A stretch of 64,000 nucleotides of DNA from the IMG/VR virus record IMGVR_UViG_3300021962_000066, positions 19,784 to 83,783 of that record; one strand, written 5' to 3'. Of the stretch, positions 35,417 to 42,163 are shown one piece after another. Below the pieces are notes generated by a model that was not told the DNA's origin, made no database searches, and saw only the letters and a program-made list of their open reading frames with translations. Positions within the stretch are counted from its first letter, which is position 1; the number at the start of each line of letters is the position of its first letter. Origin of the DNA: a virus. The position numbers and the translations under genes are program-made.

Positions 35417-36214
35417 TCAAGCAGGTCGAATCGGTATACTCGACTGAGGCTCTTGATTAGCACTACGCTGCTCTTCGACAAAGCTACTGAACATATCAAC
35501 CTCTGCAGGCGGTAGATCTACGATATAGCTCGTATCCACCTCCAAGCTATTGGAGATATTAACGACCTTCTTAAAGCAATTAATAATGTTTGCAGTATAT
35601 AATACCTTAACTAACTCGAACAGAGAACCACCCATATAGCTGCATTCAATCTTAGTGCCAGCTATACTAAATTGTATTTTACTCAACTCTTCCTCTATCA
35701 CGGTAATATACTGAGCGACTAGCTCGTTAGTATTAGCTGGCAGGCTATTATATAGCTGACATCTTTCGTCTGGAAGAAGAGTACGACTAATACCGTCAAT
35801 AATGATAGCGTGTATAAAATCCTCTTTATTAATATCAATAAATTTAGCAGGGGTTTTGATAATAATACTAATATTATCAGATATTAATATTACTTGAGGA
35901 GTTACATTTAGAGTAGACAATGACTGCAACAATCCATATAAATCTATCTCAGTTACAGTGTTACCTGAAGTAAGCTTGAGGGTACCTCCCACTGACAGTA
36001 CTCTCATAAAAATAAGAACTACGAGAGCATCTAAACCTGCAAGATTAAGACTATTAGAATACTTTGCAGCCAGTTCTATATAACAATCTTGTATATGGGC
36101 GTTTACTCCATTCTGTATAAACTTATTAGCCGTGATATAATCAGCAAACGTAAACTGTCTGACCTTAGCAGCAGTCTTACTCTCCGGCAGTGCTATCTCA
36201 CTATAAAACTTCAT
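35417..36214 (-). CDS. Hypothetical protein near hub genes
   Basis: 265 residues from the ATG at 36214 (MKFYSEIALP); a longer frame to 36238 would run into the divergent gene. Alternating helical and hydrophobic beta segments, no known motif. It has the same size class as the gp26-like gene downstream and could be a tail-assembly chaperone of the same general group, but homology is not evident. Confidence 0.6.
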   Translation of the reverse strand: MKFYSEIALPESKTAAKVRQFTFADYITANKFIQNGVNAHIQDCYIELAAKYSNSLNLAGLDALVVLIFMRVLSVGGTLKLTSGNTVTEIDLYGLLQSLSTLNVTPQVILISDNISIIIKTPAKFIDINKEDFIHAIIIDGISRTLLPDERCQLYNSLPANTNELVAQYITVIEEELSKIQFSIAGTKIECSYMGGSLFELVKVLYTANIINCFKKVVNISNSLEVDTSYIVDLPPAEVDMFSSFVEEQRSANQEPQSSIPIRPA

Positions 36215-36221
36215 ACAGCAA

Positions 36222-36229
36222 TATAAATA
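36222..36229 (+). promoter_or_regulatory. Perfect T4 late promoter octamer TATAAATA
   Basis: Exact T4 late consensus, 7 nt before the ATG at 36237, in the 22-bp gap between divergent genes. Confidence 0.7.
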
Positions 36230-36236
36230 TATACAC

Positions 36237-36797
36237 ATGAATAGCGATAGTCAACTTATCTGGGAGGCTTACACAACTGCAAACGAAGGCATCCTCAACA
36301 CAGCAGGCCACATTGCATTGGATGTAGGCGGAGCAGTAGCTGGTCCGATAGGTGGCTTAATCGGTAGCGCAACTGGCGCGGCTGTCGGTGAGACTATAGG
36401 AGCAGGTTTTGATCTTACAAACGCGATATGGTATGCAACGGAGGGCGAGTATCTAAATGCTGCTTTATCGGTAATTTCGTTGATACCTGTAGTAGGCGAT
36501 GCTGTCGGTAAAGGTGGCAGGCTTGCAATTTATCTTGCAAAAGCAGCTAAGACAGTTAAACCTCTGGGAGCTGCCGGTAGAGTAGCAGCTAAAGGTATTA
36601 TTAAAGGCAGGCGGGCTGTTGTAACAGTAAGTCCTAAGATAGCAAAAATACAGCAGGTTATTAAAACTAACAAAGTTCTCATAGACGGAGCTCTCGACCA
36701 AGCTAGTAAAAATGAAAAACTCCGGCCGTACGTAGGAAAAATAAAATCCGCTTTACAAGCATTTACAGGGGAATCGGTACATACTTTGGAAAAATGA
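36237..36797 (+). CDS. Candidate internal head protein, copy 1 of a duplicated pair
   Basis: 186 residues. The N-terminus SQLIWEAYTTANEG resembles a T4-type capsid-targeting peptide (I/L-x-E sites cut by the prohead protease). Next is a Gly-zipper (GPIGGLIGSATGAAVGETIG) and hydrophobic LNAALSVISLIPVVGDAVG, followed by a basic segment (KGIIKGRRAV) and a helical C-terminus. IPVVGDA with a following Gly/Lys stretch recalls the pre-toxin region of bacterial polymorphic toxins. The copy at 36942 is nearly identical but has a Pro/Ala tail that this one lacks. Confidence 0.65.
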   Translation: MNSDSQLIWEAYTTANEGILNTAGHIALDVGGAVAGPIGGLIGSATGAAVGETIGAGFDLTNAIWYATEGEYLNAALSVISLIPVVGDAVGKGGRLAIYLAKAAKTVKPLGAAGRVAAKGIIKGRRAVVTVSPKIAKIQQVIKTNKVLIDGALDQASKNEKLRPYVGKIKSALQAFTGESVHTLEK

Positions 36798-36949
36798 CAG
36801 AAATAATAGAAAAAGAACGTAATCAAACTATTTATACGTTAATGGGAGAAGGGGGTTGTTGTTTTGCAGGATCTGACCATCTTATTGAACTCAAACAACA
36901 GTTTCCGAGATTAAGCACAATCGACATAAATAATATTATATATGAATAG
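36794..36949 (+). CDS. Small hypothetical protein between duplicate genes (51 aa)
   Basis: The ATG overlaps the stop of copy 1 (ATGA) and the frame runs to a TAG that overlaps the start of copy 2 by 8 nt, giving 51 residues with GEGGCCFAGSDHL in the middle. The sequence is not shared with copy 2, so it was inserted or replaced the old 3' end of copy 1. It may be a small gene or a remnant of a longer one. Confidence 0.4.
   Translation: MTEIIEKERNQTIYTLMGEGGCCFAGSDHLIELKQQFPRLSTIDINNIIYE
36925..36932 (+). promoter_or_regulatory. Late-promoter-like octamer CATAAATA
   Basis: One mismatch to TATAAATA, 9 nt before the ATG at 36942. The octamer region differs from that of copy 1 although the coding start is identical. 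Confidence 0.55.
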
Positions 36950-37541
36950 CGATAGTCAACTTATCTGGGAGGCTTACACAACTGCAAACGAAGGCATCCT
37001 CAACACAGCAGGCCACATTGCATTGGATGTAGGTGGAGTCGTAGCAGATGCTGGATTCGGTGCTGGAGCAGCCTTTGATCTTACTAACGCGATATGGTAT
37101 GCAACAGAGGGCGAATATCTAAATGCAGCTTTATCGTTAATTTCGATGATACCTGTAGTAGGCGATGCTGTCGGTAAAGGTGGCAGGCTTGCAATTTATC
37201 TTGCAAAAGCAGCTAAGACAGTTAAACCTCTGGGAGCTACTGGTAGAGTAGCAGCTAAAGGTATTATTAAAGGCAGGCGGGCTGTTGTAACAGTAAGTCC
37301 TAAGATAACCAAAATACAACAGGCTATTAAATCTAACAAAGGTCTCATAGACGGAGCTCTCGACCAAGCTAGTAAAAATGAAAAACTCCGGCCGTACGTA
37401 GGAAAAATAAAATCCGCTTTACAAGCATTTACAGGGGAATCGGTACCTCCTATGCCGACTCCTCCTCAGACTCCTATCCAATCTCCAGCGCAGGCACAGG
37501 TTGCTACTCAAATGCCTGCACCTGCGCAGGCAGCTGCTTAA
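36942..37541 (+). CDS. Candidate internal head protein, copy 2 of a duplicated pair
   Basis: 199 residues. The first 30 residues are identical to copy 1, including the putative capsid-targeting stretch. The Gly-zipper is shortened (about ten residues fewer), while LIPMIPVVGDAVG-type core (here SLISMIPVVGDAVG) and the basic segment are kept. It ends in a Pro/Gln/Ala-rich tail (PTPPQTP, APAQ), a feature shared with other plus-strand proteins here. The 3' end overlaps the convergent tail gene by 4 nt. Confidence 0.65.
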   Translation: MNSDSQLIWEAYTTANEGILNTAGHIALDVGGVVADAGFGAGAAFDLTNAIWYATEGEYLNAALSLISMIPVVGDAVGKGGRLAIYLAKAAKTVKPLGATGRVAAKGIIKGRRAVVTVSPKITKIQQAIKSNKGLIDGALDQASKNEKLRPYVGKIKSALQAFTGESVPPMPTPPQTPIQSPAQAQVATQMPAPAQAAA

Positions 37542-38449
37542 AATATTCCTCTAATATCGAGGTTTTTGCTGAGAGGAGCTAGTATACTTGGTAGGGTGCC
37601 TTTAGAAATTCTATCTATTATGCTTACTAGAGGAAAGTAGAAATTTGTTTCTAATGTATAGTGTGAGTATACCCACTTAGTAGACATTAATCCGCGCCCC
37701 TCAGTTAATGATGATGCATCATCATACCCCATACTACGACTACCTATCTCAATCGGGCAGCAATTATAAAATCTCCATATCTTTCGAGGTATCATTGCAA
37801 TGCCTCGAAAGGTACGAGTAAATTGTAAGATAGTTACGTTCGCTTTTACATTCTTAATTGATTCACTACGGTTAGCAGGATCCCGTGCAACAAACCCAAA
37901 ATGTGATGCTGCTATTACCCACGGTCTAAGTACAAAATCGGTAAAGGAGGTATTAGTTTCTAGAAACTGCATGGTGAGCTGATTAGGGTATACTCGATCA
38001 CCTGCTATCGGAGCAGGAGTATAGCCTGCATGGTTTTGTATGTTAACCGAACCAACAGTTAAGCTATCAGTCGGTATATCTACCCCCTGCGCGAAGATGC
38101 ATCCTGTTATGTTTTGAAGGGGGTATGATGTTAGGATACTCACCGCGCGGTTAATATCAAATCCCTTCTTATCGCCGTCAACTCGCTCTAGACCCTGTAA
38201 AATAGCTGTATTAATACATTTTGGATACTTATCTATTATTACTATCCACTGCGTATTAATAGGAATAGAAGTATTCCAAGACTCCATTTGCGTTAGAAAG
38301 TAATCTCGTGCACTTACGATAGGTACACCGGGGAGATTGAAGCCGAATAAATTAGCAAGCTGCGGCGCAAATAGAGGATTTTCGCCGCCTGCAATCTTAC
38401 TTATATTTTGTCCGATCGACCTAATCGCACTAGTAAACGGGTCGTTCAT
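37538..38449 (-). CDS. Tail tube-fold structural protein (gp54-like, putative)
   Basis: 303 residues. Segments LTMQFLETNTSFTDFVLRPWVIA, GFVARDP and the later FRGIAMIPRKIW fit the tube/initiator fold where a long strand precedes a helix and a T-F-x-F-x-P-x pattern closes the sheet. A role at the baseplate-tube junction or tail terminus is likely. It follows the terminator after gp19 and has its own octamer promoter. Confidence 0.55.
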   Translation of the reverse strand: MNDPFTSAIRSIGQNISKIAGGENPLFAPQLANLFGFNLPGVPIVSARDYFLTQMESWNTSIPINTQWIVIIDKYPKCINTAILQGLERVDGDKKGFDINRAVSILTSYPLQNITGCIFAQGVDIPTDSLTVGSVNIQNHAGYTPAPIAGDRVYPNQLTMQFLETNTSFTDFVLRPWVIAASHFGFVARDPANRSESIKNVKANVTILQFTRTFRGIAMIPRKIWRFYNCCPIEIGSRSMGYDDASSLTEGRGLMSTKWVYSHYTLETNFYFPLVSIIDRISKGTLPSILAPLSKNLDIRGIF

Positions 38450-38457
38450 TATACCAT

Positions 38458-38465
38458 TACTTATA
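38458..38465 (-). promoter_or_regulatory. Late-promoter-like octamer TATAAGTA
   Basis: Minus strand, 8 nt before the ATG at 38449 and directly after the terminator stem of the upstream operon. Confidence 0.55.
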
Positions 38466-38499
38466 AAAATAGCCTGCTATTTGCATAGCAGGCTATTTT
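38466..38499 (-). terminator. Rho-independent terminator after gp19
   Basis: A perfect 14-bp stem (38466-38479 with 38486-38499) and 6-nt loop, GC-rich at the core (AGCCTGCTA), followed on the minus strand by a T-rich run. It lies 17 bases after the gp19 stop. It would end the gp17-gp18-gp19 transcript. Confidence 0.88.
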
Positions 38500-38515
38500 G
38501 TGTATAGTTTTAATA

Positions 38516-39058
38516 CTAGCTGCGTGTCCAGTAATGGTAAGATACTGTTGCATCAAACTCTATCGCACTACCCCCACCGGTCATATCGTAACCAAGGGCG
38601 CCACAGGTAATAATACTAACACCAACTAATTTATATTGTGCGATTTTCGTAAGCTGATTGTCTAGCTGAACCATGTTAATAGTTGACGTTGCGCGCGGAG
38701 TAAAGTAATTACCGGTGCTGTTTGCATCATCAAAAACGTCACGCGACCACTGCTCGAACTTCTGCCGAATCTTGGACTGAGCATCAGCATAGAATTTAAG
38801 AGAATACGCCGCACTACCCGGGTAAGTAGCACCACCTGGTACGTTAAACGTTAATCCCATGTACGGTATTGGTACGTTTGTAATGTCACGCGCAGGTAAA
38901 GTAGCTGACTTTAGATATACTAAATCATCCTCATCATATGTTGCAGAAGTTGCGCCGCCTGTGTCGATTGAGAGTAGTCTAAAGTTAAAATCACGCGCAA
39001 AGTCGCGATTCTGCGCTACTCGGTAGAAATCTGTGATTGATTGTTTTACGTCAGCCAT
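38516..39058 (-). CDS. 19: Tail tube protein gp19
   Basis: 180 residues (T4 gp19 is 163). Typical tube features: DFARDFNFRLLSI near the start, VYLKSATLPARDITNVPIPYMGL, then NVPGGATYPGSAAYSLKFYADA, and a long helix KIRQKFEQWSRDVF. Subunits stack as hexameric rings to form the DNA channel. It sits after the sheath gene as in T4, with a perfect late octamer 5 nt before the ATG. Confidence 0.87.
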   Translation of the reverse strand: MADVKQSITDFYRVAQNRDFARDFNFRLLSIDTGGATSATYDEDDLVYLKSATLPARDITNVPIPYMGLTFNVPGGATYPGSAAYSLKFYADAQSKIRQKFEQWSRDVFDDANSTGNYFTPRATSTINMVQLDNQLTKIAQYKLVGVSIITCGALGYDMTGGGSAIEFDATVSYHYWTRS

Positions 39059-39063
39059 GTAAT

Positions 39064-39071
39064 TATTTATA
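39064..39071 (-). promoter_or_regulatory. Perfect T4 late promoter octamer TATAAATA for gp19
   Basis: Minus strand, 5 nt before the gp19 ATG. With T4 spacing the first transcribed base would be the A of the start codon. Confidence 0.7.
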
Positions 39072-39129
39072 GCTAGCAGCTAATCTTCTTAGGAATTAGA
39101 TTGCAGATTTTTATATTAAAATAGAATAA

Positions 39130-41472
39130 CTAACCAACTATCTCTTGAAAGTCAACGCTGGTTCTAGTTGCATAGAAGTTACAGAGAATAAACTCTGCAG
39201 TTCTAACCGGCTTAAGGTAAATATCGACTACCAATTCATTAGCGTCGATTATATCAGGGGTATTATTTCTCTCATCGCAGATGATCAAGTAATCATAAAC
39301 GCCTTCGGTATTCTTAGCATTTTCGAAGATTGGTGTTAAAGTATTAATAACCCGAGTCCTGGTAAGTAGGGTGTTTGGTTCAAATACGAAGAATTTGAGA
39401 GTTTCTTTCGTGACCTTTTCTAGTGCAATAAACAATCTACGAACATTAATTCTATCGAACGCAGACGGCTTCTTGAGTAGTGTCTTTTGACCGTATATAA
39501 CGAATCCTTCGTTCGGAAAGAATGCAACCGGGTTAAAGGAACTCTTGTATAAAGTATCACGATCCTTCTGTCTCGGGTATATCGCAATATCGAGTGCATT
39601 ACCTACAATCCCTCGGGTAAACCCGGCAGGAGCATACCACGGTTGGAAGTTGGCGTCCGTATTTGCCATAATACTCGCAGCATAACCAGAGAACGGCACC
39701 CACGTAAACATACCGGACGACGGGTCGCTTACCTTTACACAGGTTGCATATGTAGTAATATAGCTCGTATTATATGAAGCATATAGATTCCTGAGCGGAT
39801 AGTAGATATCCTTACTAATAGTTGCACTTTCCTTATTAATATTTTTAAATGTGCCGCCTTGTATAAAGATGTTAATAATAGGATCTGCGATTATAATAAA
39901 ATCTTTTCTAGAAACATCGTCTACTAGTGCCTGGAATGTATTGAGCACAGCCCTATAGTTACTAGTACTGGGATCAGTACTATCAGGCTGACTTTGTTTA
40001 TATAACTTAGTAGCTGCACCAGTTGAGGAAGCTGCGGAGCCTATATCGAAATATGTAAAGTCATCAAACGACCCGTCGTTAGCACAGGCCGCGGCAAATA
40101 TAGTACCAAGACCAGCCTCGACAGCTATATCAAACGGAAATACATCTGAATTCTTAAAAGTATCGAAAATTTTAGTTAACTTAGTAGGAACATTACCAAT
40201 TATTTTAACGCTGAGATCGACCGGATTATATACGCCAGCCGGGTATAGGGCATCGGCTGGGCCAATTGCTGCGACTGCGTCTTGAATACTAGCGGTACCG
40301 GATAACCCAATAAAATCGCATCTATTTTGCGCGTTAGCCGCACTAGTAAACTGATTTATAGTATCTAGATTAGGACTATCGGTCAACCCGGGGCTAGCTA
40401 TTCTTATCTTGACAGTTGGTAAACCGTTGTTACCGAGATACGTATTCCCTTGAATTATTCTACTGAGATACGGATTCGTCTTAACAATTATATTAGGAGA
40501 CTTTGATGCGATAGTATCTATAAAGTAGCTCGTAGCAGGTCCTCCTTGATCGCTGTTTTGCTGCCTATGAGAATCAAGGGAACCTTGATATACTTCGTTT
40601 AAGTTTACACTTAATTGAATACTATTCTTACTGAAAACAGATTGGCTCAGTTTAAATACACAAATTGATAATATATCATCATACGATCTATCCTGAGTCA
40701 GATCAAACGACGATGCTCCGGATTCGATTATCTGTGATACACTGCCTTCTTCCGTATCACCACCAGTTAGCGCGGACCCGATTCGGTCGGTGCTTAAAAT
40801 TTCAAAACTATCTTCACTAGATAGAGTATATATTCTACGAATTGATTTATTCTCGAGCCCCGGAGATAAGGTTGTATTATCTACAATACCGATGTAGTAC
40901 CCCTCCTTTTGAGAGCTTACATCTGATTGAGACTGATTTGCAATTATTAGTGCAGCATGCTTTAGAGAGGAGATGTTACTGTTTAACGTGCTTTGACCGC
41001 ATGCTGTACTGTAGGCAAATAGACTGCCCTGTAACCAGCTGTCATACTGTGGCCGAGTTAGAGTATAATGCGTAGGTGCACCGAGCATATAAACACCGCT
41101 TGTTTGAATATAGTGCTGTGCTGTTAAGGCCGCGACGCCACCGGTACAATCACCAGCAGACAGATATATTGCAGGAAAACCTAAGACGCTATAATTATCG
41201 ACAGCAGTACCATAAGGTAGTCTAGTAACTAATACATCTGCAGGACTCTGAAGAGCTGCATAGACAGTGTGATAGAAATATCTTTCTGCACCGTTTGTCG
41301 GCTTACCGTAAATTTGTTCAAATTCAGATATGCTGGCGATCTTAATAGCGTCATCTGTCGGTCCCTTCTGAGCAAAACCAGGAATGAAGATAGTAGTCGC
41401 AGCAGATCGTATTGGACGTAACGAAAGATCAACTTCGTTAATCGATACCCCAGGAGATTCAAGTCGTGCCAT
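39130..41472 (-). CDS. 18: Tail sheath protein gp18
   Basis: 780 residues (T4 gp18 is 659). The opening RLESPGVSINEVDLS followed by TIFIPGFAQKGPTD is the sheath N-terminal signature, and the C-terminus (VRRLFIALEKVTKETLKFFVFEPN, later FILCNFYATRTSVDFQEI) is the conserved contractile core. Extra length lies in the middle protrusion domains. The sheath contracts to drive the tube through the host envelope. A perfect late octamer precedes it. Confidence 0.93.
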   Translation of the reverse strand: MARLESPGVSINEVDLSLRPIRSAATTIFIPGFAQKGPTDDAIKIASISEFEQIYGKPTNGAERYFYHTVYAALQSPADVLVTRLPYGTAVDNYSVLGFPAIYLSAGDCTGGVAALTAQHYIQTSGVYMLGAPTHYTLTRPQYDSWLQGSLFAYSTACGQSTLNSNISSLKHAALIIANQSQSDVSSQKEGYYIGIVDNTTLSPGLENKSIRRIYTLSSEDSFEILSTDRIGSALTGGDTEEGSVSQIIESGASSFDLTQDRSYDDILSICVFKLSQSVFSKNSIQLSVNLNEVYQGSLDSHRQQNSDQGGPATSYFIDTIASKSPNIIVKTNPYLSRIIQGNTYLGNNGLPTVKIRIASPGLTDSPNLDTINQFTSAANAQNRCDFIGLSGTASIQDAVAAIGPADALYPAGVYNPVDLSVKIIGNVPTKLTKIFDTFKNSDVFPFDIAVEAGLGTIFAAACANDGSFDDFTYFDIGSAASSTGAATKLYKQSQPDSTDPSTSNYRAVLNTFQALVDDVSRKDFIIIADPIINIFIQGGTFKNINKESATISKDIYYPLRNLYASYNTSYITTYATCVKVSDPSSGMFTWVPFSGYAASIMANTDANFQPWYAPAGFTRGIVGNALDIAIYPRQKDRDTLYKSSFNPVAFFPNEGFVIYGQKTLLKKPSAFDRINVRRLFIALEKVTKETLKFFVFEPNTLLTRTRVINTLTPIFENAKNTEGVYDYLIICDERNNTPDIIDANELVVDIYLKPVRTAEFILCNFYATRTSVDFQEIVG

Positions 41473-41479
41473 ATATAAT

Positions 41480-41487
41480 TATTTATA
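41480..41487 (-). promoter_or_regulatory. Perfect T4 late promoter octamer TATAAATA for gp18
   Basis: Minus strand, 7 nt before the gp18 ATG. Confidence 0.7.
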
Positions 41488-41521
41488 GTTGCAAAAAATA
41501 TTTTTCATCATTATTCACTTA

Positions 41522-42163
41522 TTATATAGAATCAACTTGCTCTATTAAAGAAACAGCAAATTGACTATATTCAAATTCCGCTGTTATATCGATTTCGCTG
41601 CCATCTCTATAAGATAGATCAATTCCTCCTAAAGTACTCGGGAAAGCCCCAGTATAAACGAACTCTGCTACCCTTTTTTCGTATTCGTCTAAAGCGAATA
41701 TTGATATATCAGTCGAGTAGTATTGCAGTTGCTTACTATATGTACCTACATGAACATCGGCACCATTTACCAATTTACTCGGCAAATTAGTTACATCGAC
41801 AATATCATTGCTGTCGTATATTGATTTTTTATCGTCGTTTAATATATCTAACCACTTATATATGAACCAGTAATTATTAAATCTGTTATCAACTGTAAAG
41901 TTAACAGTTAAGGTCGGATACGTTAAACGACTATGGCTTGAAACTTTTACGGATTGTCCTGCATATTTATTATCAATAGAGGGGACTTTAATAGCCGGGG
42001 CTATCACCCCATACACCGACATGGTAAATGTATCAGGGTCTGCATATAAATCATTATGTGCAAATTTACGAATCATTCCTTTAAGCCCTTTAGGGACTGG
42101 TATGACCATTATAAACTTATCCTTACGTACTTTATTGAACGGCGATTGAATATAATCACTCAT
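41522..42163 (-). CDS. Tail tube-like structural protein
   Basis: 213 residues. The segment RLTYPTLTVNFTVDNRFNNYWF with the following WLDILND is the core strand-helix of tail-tube-fold proteins, and the N-terminal VIAPAIKVPSIDNKYAGQS matches their first loop. It lies between terminase and sheath, where T4 has no tube gene. It could be a tail terminator or neck-proximal cap. Its start overlaps the gp17 stop by 8 nt. Confidence 0.6.
   Translation of the reverse strand: MSDYIQSPFNKVRKDKFIMVIPVPKGLKGMIRKFAHNDLYADPDTFTMSVYGVIAPAIKVPSIDNKYAGQSVKVSSHSRLTYPTLTVNFTVDNRFNNYWFIYKWLDILNDDKKSIYDSNDIVDVTNLPSKLVNGADVHVGTYSKQLQYYSTDISIFALDEYEKRVAEFVYTGAFPSTLGGIDLSYRDGSEIDITAEFEYSQFAVSLIEQVDSI

Noticed and set aside
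39059-39129. Possible hairpin between gp18 and gp19
   Set aside because: Only weak, interrupted complementarity (CTAAT/ATTAG) without a T run; gp19 has its own promoter there, but a terminator is not supported.
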